This document shows positions 15,318-22,556 of a DNA stretch of 62,158 nt, in pieces. Within the stretch, counting starts at the first letter, position 1. Each line of letters opens with the position of its first letter. Position numbers and translations under genes: made by a program. Origin of the DNA: a virus; the IMG/VR virus record IMGVR_UViG_3300013113_000455, positions 1 through 62,158 of that record; one strand, given 5' to 3'. The notes under the pieces are model-generated. The model saw nothing but the letters and a program-made list of their open reading frames with translations. It was not told where the DNA came from and did no database searches.

Positions 15318-15979
15318 ATATGGTCTTTATAAAAATCCTTATCTCTAATGATTCTACTTACAATGTTGTAGCCTAACACTAGGTCGATTGATAACTTCCT
15401 CTTAGAGCGTGTCTGGTGCAACATAATAACCTTCCTAACCTTATCCAAATCTTTTTCCACAGGGATAAGCTTTTTACCTCTTTTTTTAAATCCAAAAGGT
15501 GCTTTTCTACTGTAGACTTCTAAGTTCTTTTTTTTGTTTTGAAGAATTGTAGATGTTCTCTCAGAGATAATACCTCTCTCCATTTCGTTAAGAGATAGCA
15601 TTAATGATATAAAGAACTTTCCTGTTGCTGTATTGGTATCTATTGATTCACCATTTAAGTCTAGGATTGACATTCCTATTCCTTCTTTATTAAGTGTGTC
15701 AATAAAAGTAAGACCGTCTATTACTTTTCTGGATATACGATCAAGCTTCCATGATACAACGTGGTTTATCTCTTTGTTGTCGATTCTTTCCTTAAGGACA
15801 GAACCTCCTGGTCTTTTGAATATTTTAGAGCCTCCTGAGATGTCTTCGTCAATAATTATATCAACTACCTCATAATCTTTTTCTTTGCAGAACAGGACAC
15901 ATTTATCCCTCTGCATCTCTAATGAGTTATCTTGTTTGTTTGTAGATACTCTAATGTAAATAATTGCTTGGGTTTTCAT
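15314..15979 (-). CDS. small serine recombinase (resolvase/invertase family)
   Basis: 221 aa from the ATG at 15979; a longer TTG start is unlikely. Catalytic S12 lies in IYIRVSTNKQ, the WKLDRISR block (77-84) carries the active arginines, and the ERTSTIL helix follows. After about residue 150 comes a short APFGFKKRGKKLIP segment like the beginning of the Recombinase domain, with no zinc-ribbon or coiled coil, so it is not a full large serine integrase. It may invert or resolve DNA, or possibly act on nearby sites. It lies between the two attC-like clusters. Confidence 0.75.
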   Translation of the reverse strand: MKTQAIIYIRVSTNKQDNSLEMQRDKCVLFCKEKDYEVVDIIIDEDISGGSKIFKRPGGSVLKERIDNKEINHVVSWKLDRISRKVIDGLTFIDTLNKEGIGMSILDLNGESIDTNTATGKFFISLMLSLNEMERGIISERTSTILQNKKKNLEVYSRKAPFGFKKRGKKLIPVEKDLDKVRKVIMLHQTRSKRKLSIDLVLGYNIVSRIIRDKDFYKDHI

Positions 15980-15997
15980 AATGACTAATTTAATTAT

Positions 15998-16012
15998 TTG
16001 TAATGACAAAAC
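15998..16012 (-). promoter_or_regulatory. operator-like TTTGTAATGACAAAA upstream of the recombinase gene
   Basis: The 15-bp string at 15998-16012 is also found at 13399-13413 and precedes the recombinase start by about 20 nt. A second TAATGAC half-site lies at 15979-15985, overlapping the start codon. Suggests shared repression of both loci. Confidence 0.45.
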
Positions 16013-16118
16013 ATATTTAAAGTATGTTTTTTTTGAACAGGGTATAGAAGTAGTAGTTAGATTAATTCATCTATTATTCGATTGGACAAAAATGGTACAA
16101 GTCTAGAACGAAGTGATA

Positions 16119-16910
16119 CTACGAACACTTAATCCCCAAACTAAACTTAGATAGATAAGAAGTATACATCATATCTAATTTAAAGAGGAACCTCGAATCG
16201 TAGTCATCACCTCCTTGGTAGAACTTTGAATCTGGAACGTATTGATGTTTTTCTACATCAACCTTTAAAAAAGTAATTAGATTATTTAACTTCTTATATA
16301 TCTTCCCTTTTTTGTGAAAGATAGTGGGATCATCGTATGCTCTTCTCAAAGCAGCAGCTCTCTGCTCGTCGCCTTTATATATCATTCCTGCCCTTTTCCT
16401 GTCAGAGATAACTCTATGACGAGCCAGAGCGTTTAATGACCTTGAAGCGTCAATAAGGGAGCAACCCCAAATTTCTGCACATTTCTCTCTTGAGGCAGTT
16501 ACCTCTAAGCTTCTAAAAAACTGCGAATGCTCTTGTAATTCTTCTGGAGAATTGAGTAACCAAGCTTTGAGACCTTTTATCCCAAAGCTATTAAGGTACT
16601 TCGTTGACTTCTTGCTTGCTTTTCTTAATGCTTTTGTTTCTTGAGCAGAAATGTGTTCTCTTAGAGACTCAGCTCTAAGTAATTCTTTTATCGTATATAT
16701 TTTACTTGATTGGTGTCTTTTTTTCTTTGGTTTATTATCGTTATATCTGCAGTCTACTGACTTGCATATTTTTTTCAGTGATCTAAGGTAGATGTTTGGA
16801 CCTTTTATGTCTATCCATCCTAAGCTTTGAAGAGCTTGTAGTCTTCTGTTGATAGTTTTAACAGAGAGTTGGGTATCCATTTCAAGGACAACCATTTCAT
16901 AATCTTTCAC
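16119..16910 (-). CDS. winged-helix-type replication or regulatory protein, N-terminus uncertain
   Basis: 263 aa from a GTG at 16910. Residues 15-45 (LSVKTINRRLQALQSLGWID) form a clear helix-turn-helix/winged helix. A basic centre and C-terminal helices follow. The frame stays open for 59 more codons upstream to 17087 with well-formed protein-like sequence (for example KYISLTQITLVPGLAKAI) but no ATG, GTG or TTG. It may start at a non-canonical codon or be a gene whose 5' end is damaged. Directly follows the DnaA-like gene in the same frame. Confidence 0.55.
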   Translation of the reverse strand: MKDYEMVVLEMDTQLSVKTINRRLQALQSLGWIDIKGPNIYLRSLKKICKSVDCRYNDNKPKKKRHQSSKIYTIKELLRAESLREHISAQETKALRKASKKSTKYLNSFGIKGLKAWLLNSPEELQEHSQFFRSLEVTASREKCAEIWGCSLIDASRSLNALARHRVISDRKRAGMIYKGDEQRAAALRRAYDDPTIFHKKGKIYKKLNNLITFLKVDVEKHQYVPDSKFYQGGDDYDSRFLFKLDMMYTSYLSKFSLGIKCS

Positions 16911-17099
16911 ACAGCCGCTGTATTCTAGTGTCTTTAAATAGCAGTAGAACTCGAAATCTTTAACTTTTTTCTTGTTAAGAATAGCTTTTGCTAACCCAGG
17001 AACTAGGGTTATTTGTGTGAGTGATATATATTTATTATATTTGATAACGTTTGTAAGCTTTAAATTCTTATATGGTTTTTCAGGTCGCTAATGTAAGAA

Positions 17100-18005
17100 T
17101 TAAAACCCAGATTTATAACACTTTTGTTTAGAGCATTTTTGTTTAGTCTGGGTTTCTTTTTTTCTAATCCTTTCATTTTCTAACAGAATATCAAATATTA
17201 TTTTCTCGTATTTACTAGCAACTTTTCTAAGCGTAGTAGCTGTGGGGTATATGCTAAAGTGTTTATTAATTTCTTCAAACGTATATCCCTTTTCGATTTT
17301 ATTTTTAAAACTTTTCTTGTAGGTTTCTAAAATAATAGACAATCTGGTTCGGTAGCTACTTCTTATAAATTTAGTGTATTTTTTCTCTTCTAGTGCAAAA
17401 AACTTTTTAACATTTCTATGGTCATTAAAGAAAAAGTATTTTCTATTTAATTCTTTGTATGACATAAAATTATTGTATATGTCGTGTATGATTGCTTCTT
17501 TGTTTTTTTCAAAGTTTTCTCTTCCTTGGCAGTCTTTTTTAATTTTTTCTTTTACTATCAGGAGTTCTTCAGAAACATCTTCGTTAAGGATTTTACCTTT
17601 TAGTATCAGGAAGTGATTAGCAATGTAGTTGTTTTTACATTTTCTTTTATCAACTAGGTGTTGTTCATCTTCGTACATTTTGGTGTAGTGATAGAATGTG
17701 CATCTTGTTTTTTTAGTGATAATTGAAAATGTTTCGTGAACATTTTTTGCTTTGTAATCACCAAGAAGTTCGTGTATAAGGTATGTAAATACCGCCATTG
17801 GAGCGATATGTTCAGAGCTTCTAGATCTACTAACTAGGGTATCTACTTTAAAATATTCTTTAACTTGTTCGGCTAATTCTTTTATTCTTTTTCCTTGGTC
17901 TGTTAATTTATATTTAAGCGATATAATATTTTTGGCTTCTTCTAGGCTTTCACCACAATTAATGAGTTGAACTATTTCGTTTAGTTCTTTTTCAGTATAT
18001 GTCAT
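17100..18005 (-). CDS. DnaA-domain-IV-like replication initiation protein
   Basis: 301 aa. Residues 57-115 resemble the C-terminal DNA-binding domain of DnaA: SRSRSSEHIAPMAVFTYLIH, then a GDY...VHETFSIITKKTR loop and helix, TFYHYTKMYEDE, which parallels the RSREIVxARQxAMYLxRE...RDHSTVxHAxxKIE signature. The remaining two thirds are lysine-rich helices with a second possible helix-turn-helix near 255-275. No ATPase domain, so it would bind DNA but not act as a full DnaA. Possible phage origin- or regulator-binding protein. Confidence 0.5.
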   Translation of the reverse strand: MTYTEKELNEIVQLINCGESLEEAKNIISLKYKLTDQGKRIKELAEQVKEYFKVDTLVSRSRSSEHIAPMAVFTYLIHELLGDYKAKNVHETFSIITKKTRCTFYHYTKMYEDEQHLVDKRKCKNNYIANHFLILKGKILNEDVSEELLIVKEKIKKDCQGRENFEKNKEAIIHDIYNNFMSYKELNRKYFFFNDHRNVKKFFALEEKKYTKFIRSSYRTRLSIILETYKKSFKNKIEKGYTFEEINKHFSIYPTATTLRKVASKYEKIIFDILLENERIRKKETQTKQKCSKQKCYKSGF

Positions 18006-18033
18006 TTTAATTTTAATATAGGGTGGTTAAGGA

Positions 18034-18276
18034 TTATCTTTTTTTCCCTTTGTGCAAACCATGTTTAGCGTGTTGCTTGCCTTGTTTGGTTGCTGCTCTT
18101 TTTTTTCTGTTTGCCGCTGCTAGTTTTTTTCTACCTGCGGCAGTTGATTTAAGTTTTGTGATTGTTTTTTTAGGAGCGTAAACTTCTCCTGTTTCAGAAG
18201 ATTTTTTTCCTGAAGCGGTTGTCCATTTTTGTTTGGTCCACCTGTCTAAACTTTTCTGAGATTTAGTTTTAGCCAT
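18034..18276 (-). CDS. basic DUF5872-type protein
   Basis: 80 aa, strongly basic. SLDRWTKQKWTTASGKKSSE, a YAPKKTI segment and a KKRAATKQGKQHAKH tail match the DUF5872 pattern (W-T-K-Q-x-W, then a basic tail). Its family role is unknown; basic charge suggests nucleic-acid binding. Pairs with the next gene, with only 4 nt between them. Confidence 0.7.
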   Translation of the reverse strand: MAKTKSQKSLDRWTKQKWTTASGKKSSETGEVYAPKKTITKLKSTAAGRKKLAAANRKKRAATKQGKQHAKHGLHKGKKR

Positions 18277-18280
18277 TTAA

Positions 18281-18469
18281 TTATTTTTTAGATTTATAAC
18301 CTCCTCCTTTAGCTTTATACTGTTTAGCAAGCATTTGAGCTTTTCTTGCTGACCACTGTCCTGGATTACCTCCTTTAGATCCTGCTTTTATTTGATTAAA
18401 AAGCTTTTTTCTCATTGTTGGTTTTGTATAGTTACCAGCTTTGTTTACTGTGCTTTTTTTAGTTGCCAT
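18281..18469 (-). CDS. basic DUF6321-type protein
   Basis: 62 aa. The core KAGSKGGNPGQWSARKAQML then AKQYKAKGGGYKSKK is a recurring small phage/bacterial protein (assigned by memory to DUF6321). Often found beside DUF5872 proteins. Its leader begins at the R' end of attC C, so it is the first non-cassette gene after the array. Confidence 0.65.
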   Translation of the reverse strand: MATKKSTVNKAGNYTKPTMRKKLFNQIKAGSKGGNPGQWSARKAQMLAKQYKAKGGGYKSKK

Positions 18470-18506
18470 CTTTTAGTATTTATTTTTTTCAATATACGAA
18501 AAAATA

Positions 18507-18579
18507 CTTATTAACAAATTGTAATTGCAAGCTCGTGCCTCGCCAGTCGCACAAGCTCAATTACAATTACGTTAGGCAC
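18507..18579 (-). repeat. integron-like attC site C
   Basis: Minus-strand reading: R'' GTGCCTAAC (consensus RYYYAAC), arms AATTGTAATTG / CAATTACAATT (18517-18527 with 18558-18568, 11 bp perfect), inner imperfect stem of CAAGCTCGTGC against GCACAAGCT with bulged bases, and R' GTTAATAAG. The R'' complements the cassette's own start GTTAGGCAC. The loop is about 80% identical to site A. Confidence 0.75.
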
Positions 18580-18581
18580 AA

Positions 18582-18797
18582 TTAAAAATCCATACCACTT
18601 AACCCACGTTCAAATTCATAATCGTTTGGGTCATATTTGTTTTCAGGTTTACAAACGCTATCAAATACGTCATATCCTTCACCATATACTTTATATGCGT
18701 GTCCTTTTCCATCAGCAACAGCAAGTGTCCTTTTGTTGTTTGTAATAATATAAATCGGTCTGTTTTCTCTACCGTCTTTGGGGCATTTTCCTTCCAT
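18582..18797 (-). CDS. cassette-borne hypothetical protein, 71 aa
   Basis: Sole gene between attC-like sites D and C. MEGKCPKDGRENRPIYIITN start, then a YKVYGEGYDVFDSVC turn and acidic end. Two cysteines. No family recognised. Its stop abuts attC C and its start lies 9 nt from attC D, as in integron cassettes. Confidence 0.65.
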   Translation of the reverse strand: MEGKCPKDGRENRPIYIITNNKRTLAVADGKGHAYKVYGEGYDVFDSVCKPENKYDPNDYEFERGLSGMDF

Positions 18798-18805
18798 AAT
18801 TAAAA

Positions 18806-18932
18806 GTGCCTAACAATGTGTATAAGCAATAGCCGTTAGGCGTTTTTACTATTGCAGTTGTTAATTTTTAAGTTTGTTTCTATTCACTATCATTCGTGTA
18901 GGCTACTGCTCATACACTCGTCCGTTAGGCAG
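18806..18932 (-). repeat. integron-like attC site D (VCR-like length)
   Basis: 127 bp bounded by GCCTAAC and GTTAGGC, both perfect RYYYAAC/GTTRRRY. Long arms TGTGTATAAGCAATAGCC (18817-18834) and the related complement at 18901-18918 pair at 15 of 18 positions. An additional internal GTTAGGCG occurs at 18835-18842, perhaps a remnant of an older insertion. The R' end GTTAGGCACTTTTAATTA is the cassette start and is repeated at attC E. Confidence 0.75.
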
Positions 18933-18934
18933 AA

Positions 18935-19573
18935 TTAAAACAAACTGCCTTGATTGTTTTTATTCGCCTTAATTATGCCTTTAGCCCTTTCTAATATGTG
19001 CAAACCTAAATCAGCGTTTACCATATTACGATCTGCTAATGGTTTACTACAAGCCTTATTACCATTTTTATTAACCCCCTTCCAATTTTTACTGTGCTTG
19101 CTGTTTTTGTGCATCATATTACCAACCTCATTATTAGGTTGTTTTATTGGTGGTATTTTAAAATTTGCCCATAAATAATGTCTACCTATTTCAGCGGTTG
19201 GTGGTATAAAATGTTCATAGTATGCTTTTACATTTTCAACACAAAATTTACCCTTGCAAAATGTTTTTAAAAATATTATCTCTTGCCATAATTCCATTTT
19301 TGGATATCTGCTTTCTGTAATGTAGTTTATAAAATAGTTTGCTTTACTATGAGTTTGGCAAGGTGGAGAAGTCCAAATAAACCCATCTTCAAACTCTGTA
19401 TAATTTTTTAAAAGGTACTCGTGAGCATCTGCCACAATTACTTTATCATTAGGGTAAAGCTCTTGGTATTTTTCTGCTACTTTATCATCAAACTCGACCG
19501 CTGTTATTTCGTGTTTATCTCCCCATAATCTACGATTTCCCCCTATTCCAGCATATAAATTAAGTATCTTCAT
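18935..19573 (-). CDS. compact DNA C5-cytosine methyltransferase in a cassette
   Basis: 212 aa. Motif I NLYAGIGG (5-12), motif IV TSPPCQTHS with catalytic C72, and motif VI ENVK (E113) are present. It lacks clear motifs VIII and X and a target recognition domain, so it is shorter than typical Dcm-type enzymes (300+ aa). The N-terminal half looks intact, the rest reduced; similar short forms exist in phages. It lies as a single gene between attC E and attC D. Likely protects phage DNA from restriction, if active. Confidence 0.7.
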   Translation of the reverse strand: MKILNLYAGIGGNRRLWGDKHEITAVEFDDKVAEKYQELYPNDKVIVADAHEYLLKNYTEFEDGFIWTSPPCQTHSKANYFINYITESRYPKMELWQEIIFLKTFCKGKFCVENVKAYYEHFIPPTAEIGRHYLWANFKIPPIKQPNNEVGNMMHKNSKHSKNWKGVNKNGNKACSKPLADRNMVNADLGLHILERAKGIIKANKNNQGSLF

Positions 19574-19600
19574 TCTATTATCTTTATCGGTTAATTAAAA

Positions 19601-19656
19601 GTGCCTAACAATATGTAACAGGCATTAAAACGACCTGTTACACGACCTCGTTATCT
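19601..19656 (-). repeat. integron-like attC site E
   Basis: GTGCCTAAC (19601-19609) with the following arms TGTAACAGG / CCTGTTACA (19614-19622 and 19634-19642, 9 bp perfect) and a right end CGTTATCT that only partly fits GTTRRRY. It shares the cassette-start sequence TAATTAAAAGTGCCTAACAA with site D. The right end probably marks the join to phage backbone DNA; 19657-19715 has no gene. Confidence 0.65.
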
Positions 19657-19715
19657 AGATCTTAATGCTAAACAAGCGATTAAGAATTTTAATATTAAGA
19701 ATCCTATAAAGTAAA

Positions 19716-20204
19716 TCATAGTCCTTTGATTTGAATAATTCCAAAGTTACTTTCGTAATTAAATCTTTCACACTCTTTTGGTATGTTAATTGGGGGTATA
19801 TATCCTGCGTGTATTGTTATTACCTCTCCGTTGAATACGTATGCTATACCTTTACCCTTTTTGTAACAGTCAGGAGTGTTTTCTGGCATCACTGCGTATC
19901 CTTCATTAATAAAACCGATAGGGTTTTGTTTGAAGAAGTGAACCATTTCTTCTCTAAATACTGTTTGTTGTTTTCTTTGTTTGTCAAGGTTTCCCAACCA
20001 TGTTTTAATTATTTTCTTGATAGTCATTTTTGCTGTTGTATAAGTTTTAGATCTTCTGACTAAAGGATTAATTTGTATTCCTTTGTCGTTTATTAACACA
20101 CCTACGTTCATCATTTTGTCGATGTCTTTTTGTTGGTCCAGGTGTTCTTGTGAATTTTTTTTAATTGTGAGTCCTTGTTTGAACTCTTGAAATAAGTTTT
20201 CCAT
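19716..20204 (-). CDS. hypothetical phage protein, 162 aa
   Basis: Begins MENLFQEFKQGLTIKKNSQE. Basic central helix (SKTYTTAKMTIKKIIKTW), then a beta-rich C-terminal part with a NGEVITIHAGYIPPIN strand. No family recognised. Lies just upstream of the cassette array. Confidence 0.65.
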   Translation of the reverse strand: MENLFQEFKQGLTIKKNSQEHLDQQKDIDKMMNVGVLINDKGIQINPLVRRSKTYTTAKMTIKKIIKTWLGNLDKQRKQQTVFREEMVHFFKQNPIGFINEGYAVMPENTPDCYKKGKGIAYVFNGEVITIHAGYIPPINIPKECERFNYESNFGIIQIKGL

Positions 20205-20220
20205 GATTTTGTTTTTTAGA

Positions 20221-20370
20221 TTAAGGTGTTAATACACCCTTATAATGTTGCTGTTTATATTTTTTAATTTTAGTTGAATAACAGCAGGGACATCTTTTGT
20301 TTTCATCACCAACACTTATTGTTGTTGGTTCTTGAAATTCTTCGTTACATTCTTTGCAATAATATTCCAT
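20221..20370 (-). CDS. zinc-ribbon microprotein, 49 aa
   Basis: MEYYCKECNEEFQEP at the start and KRCPCCYSTKIKKY later give CxxC (C5/C8) and CPCC. Small zinc ribbon, probably nucleic-acid binding. Spaced 16 nt before the next gene. Confidence 0.55.
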   Translation of the reverse strand: MEYYCKECNEEFQEPTTISVGDENKRCPCCYSTKIKKYKQQHYKGVLTP

Positions 20371-20392
20371 GATTTTTCAGTTTTAATTGTTT

Positions 20393-20536
20393 TTATTTTA
20401 GGTATAATCGTTTGTATAATTTGTAGCTTGATATGTAACTAATTGTGCAAGCTCCGAGGAACATCCATATATTAAATAAGAATGGAGCAGAGATTGTTGA
20501 TATTAGCCATATTGCTATTAGTATGTTGTTAACCAT
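20393..20536 (-). CDS. membrane microprotein, 47 aa
   Basis: MVNNILIAIWLISTISAPFL then further hydrophobic residues and a basic tail YKLYKRLYLK; two membrane helices. Overlaps the upstream gene by 8 nt. Contains by chance a string resembling the attC loop. Confidence 0.5.
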   Translation of the reverse strand: MVNNILIAIWLISTISAPFLFNIWMFLGACTISYISSYKLYKRLYLK

Positions 20537-20687
20537 AAGCTTTCCAGTTTAGTACTCTTTTGACATCGTATCCTTCTATTTGAAGGAGGGTTTTAATGTC
20601 GTAATAAGATTGTTGTTTTTTTGTTTTAATCACTTCCCATTTCATTTGGAAGGAACTGTCTATAAATTTAATAACAAAGGTTTTCAT
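20529..20687 (-). CDS. small hypothetical protein, 52 aa
   Basis: MKTFVIKFIDSSFQMKWEVI start, then KKQQSYYDIKTLLQIEGYDV and a VLNWKAYG end. Alpha/beta mini-domain of unknown function. Located between the methyltransferase and the membrane microprotein. Confidence 0.5.
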   Translation of the reverse strand: MKTFVIKFIDSSFQMKWEVIKTKKQQSYYDIKTLLQIEGYDVKRVLNWKAYG

Positions 20688-20701
20688 ATTGATTTTAAGC
20701 A

Positions 20702-21589
20702 TTATGTTAGTGGTATATTTTTAAAGATGTGTGCTATTACGTCAACTGTCCAACCGTTGCCTATCATTTTTTTTCTTTGATTGTCAGAAACACCTTTGGT
20801 ATATCCTTCTGGTATTGTTTGTAACTTTTCTATTTCTGTTATGTTTAGCTTGTATATTTTAAAGTCTTTTACAAATCCGTAGTTACAGGCGGTATTTAAA
20901 GTGTTTATTTTTCCTTTAGAAACTCTACCTCTTCTAGTTTTAGATTTAGGAAAATCTAAGTTTACACCGTCTCCGTTTTCTGCTATTAAATATCCTTTTT
21001 TTGTAGCGTTTCTAACGTAAACACCTTTATCGTCTGTTTTTAATATTAAGTCTTTATCAAGGTATTCTTTTCTATCAGAGTCGATTAAAACATCACTAAG
21101 TGTGATACCTTTGTCTAAGGGTTGTTCTATATTAGGTATGTTGGTCCAGTATAGCCTTTCTCTTTTTTGAGCAGACACTAGACTACTATTTATTAAAATA
21201 CAGTCTACTCCTAATTCTTTTGTTATTATATGCTCCCATTCTTTTTTCATAAGCACATTTTCTAGAAGAAAGTATTTAGGTTTTGTTTCTTTTAATAATC
21301 TTAAAAATTCCCAAAACAATTTGCTTTTACCGTCGAATCCGCTTCCGTCACCTGATCTACTAAAACTTTGGCAAGGGCTACCACCAAAAAGTAAATCAAT
21401 CTTTGGCAAATCTTCTGCTTTTACATCAACTACATTACCAATTTGTTTAGTGTTGGGGTAGTTCTTTTGTGTTATTTGTATAGCGTGTTTGTCAATCTCG
21501 CTTGCAAAGTAATTATCATAATTAATCCCTAGCTTGTTGAGTGCTATCTGTCCGCAACTCATGCCGTCAAATAAACTTAATACATTCAT
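20702..21589 (-). CDS. DNA C5-cytosine methyltransferase
   Basis: 295 aa with the canonical order of motifs: LSLFDGMSCG (I, 4-13), GGSPCQSFS (IV, catalytic C73), LLENV (VI, E110), QKRERLYW (VIII) and GNGWTVDVIAHIF (X). A target-recognition region lies between VIII and X. The start DGMSCG is typical of phage enzymes. It would methylate cytosine in phage DNA against host restriction. A second, shorter C5 enzyme is carried in a cassette at 18935. Confidence 0.9.
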   Translation of the reverse strand: MNVLSLFDGMSCGQIALNKLGINYDNYFASEIDKHAIQITQKNYPNTKQIGNVVDVKAEDLPKIDLLFGGSPCQSFSRSGDGSGFDGKSKLFWEFLRLLKETKPKYFLLENVLMKKEWEHIITKELGVDCILINSSLVSAQKRERLYWTNIPNIEQPLDKGITLSDVLIDSDRKEYLDKDLILKTDDKGVYVRNATKKGYLIAENGDGVNLDFPKSKTRRGRVSKGKINTLNTACNYGFVKDFKIYKLNITEIEKLQTIPEGYTKGVSDNQRKKMIGNGWTVDVIAHIFKNIPLT

Positions 21590-21600
21590 TTTTTAAAAAT

Positions 21601-21633
21601 TTAATTATACGTTTTTATTGTTTTCTTTTCCAT
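21601..21633 (-). CDS. possible 10-aa leader peptide before the methyltransferase
   Basis: ATG at 21633 gives MEKKTIKTYN and a stop, 12 nt upstream of the methyltransferase start. It sits where other genes of this region begin and has the same leader, so ribosomes may load there; could also be chance. Confidence 0.2.
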   Translation of the reverse strand: MEKKTIKTYN

Positions 21634-21647
21634 GATTAATTGTTTTT

Positions 21648-21665
21648 AAGGTTACACATTTATTA
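21648..21665 (-). repeat. intergenic repeat AAGGTTACACATTTATTA
   Basis: One of a family found between gene stops and next starts at 21648, 23024, 23704, 23997, 25331, 25939 and 26363, with a weaker copy at 26274. The minus-strand reading is TAATAAATGTGTAACCTT, beginning at the upstream gene's stop codon. Function unknown: regulator site, RNA processing element or cassette-boundary remnant. Confidence 0.7.
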
Positions 21666-22205
21666 TATGGCTCTATAATATATAAAAGCCTTTATCCTAT
21701 CACATATAGACTGTTCTAGTTCAGATGCCAGGTCATATCCGTTATTGCCTAAATTACCTAGGCAACCGTCTGAAAATATATTAAAATAAAACTCAGGTGT
21801 TAGTGTTTCGTATAGTCCTTCGTTAATCTTTCTTGATACAATAGATATATCTAGCCTTTGTCTTATCTCCAATTGTTTTACGCTTTCAGTATCTATTGTT
21901 TTATACATTTCAAAGCTAACTTTAACGTGGTTATTACCTTGTGTAAATTCAGCAAATGGAATCCTGTGTCCGTTGTCATCTACCCAATCAAAGTCACATC
22001 CTTCAATATCAGCTTCTGTTATCTTAGAATATATTTTACTGATTGTTTGTCTGAGCATATCTTCAAACTGGTTAAGAATAGTTTTATTGATCTTGTTAGC
22101 GGTTTCTTTTTTCTGTTCAATTTCAGAATGAGTTTTAGAAATTGTTGTGAAGATGTTGTCACTTGCAACATCTTGTTCTTCAAAATTTAAAATTATTGTT
22201 TTCAT
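21663..22205 (-). CDS. hypothetical takeover-region protein, 180 aa
   Basis: MKTIILNFEEQDVASDNIFT start, coiled-coil-like middle, GCDFDWVDDNGHRIPFAEF strand block and a helical end. First of the run of small genes each beginning MK after a CAATCATG-type leader. Family not recognised. Confidence 0.65.
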   Translation of the reverse strand: MKTIILNFEEQDVASDNIFTTISKTHSEIEQKKETANKINKTILNQFEDMLRQTISKIYSKITEADIEGCDFDWVDDNGHRIPFAEFTQGNNHVKVSFEMYKTIDTESVKQLEIRQRLDISIVSRKINEGLYETLTPEFYFNIFSDGCLGNLGNNGYDLASELEQSICDRIKAFIYYRAI

Positions 22206-22216
22206 GATTGATTGTT

Positions 22217-22537
22217 TTAGAAATTTATAATAATTACTCTTTTGTTATCCATGTGAACCCATATATGAGATCTAGTTCTTCCGCATTCAAATTCTACATT
22301 TGATTCTTTTGCGTATTTACTATTACAGAAAGTTCTGCAATCTATTAATAGCATATCTAATATGAAATCATCGTAAACTGTTTTTCTAGATTTTTCGTTT
22401 GTTTCTTTACTTCCGTATTCTCCAGTTATGTTTTTAGAGTATACGTCTATACCTTCTCTGTTCCAATAATTAACACAGTCTATTATGTTAGATGTAACAT
22501 AATTTTTTTCTCCTTCTAATTCGTATTTAGCTTTCAT
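22217..22537 (-). CDS. hypothetical takeover-region protein, 106 aa
   Basis: MKAKYELEGEKNYVTSNIID start; small alpha/beta protein with three cysteines and a RTRSHIWVHMDNKRV strand. Unknown function. Confidence 0.6.
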   Translation of the reverse strand: MKAKYELEGEKNYVTSNIIDCVNYWNREGIDVYSKNITGEYGSKETNEKSRKTVYDDFILDMLLIDCRTFCNSKYAKESNVEFECGRTRSHIWVHMDNKRVIIINF

Positions 22538-22556
22538 GATTGATTGATTTTAATTG

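Noticed and set aside
15314-15979. Serine recombinase as a large phage integrase
   Set aside because: At 221 aa it lacks the long zinc-ribbon and coiled-coil C-terminal region of large serine integrases; it cannot be assumed to integrate the phage.
20440-20465. CAAGCTCCGAGGAAC resembling the attC loop
   Set aside because: It lies in the coding sequence of a membrane microprotein, with no flanking arms or core sites.
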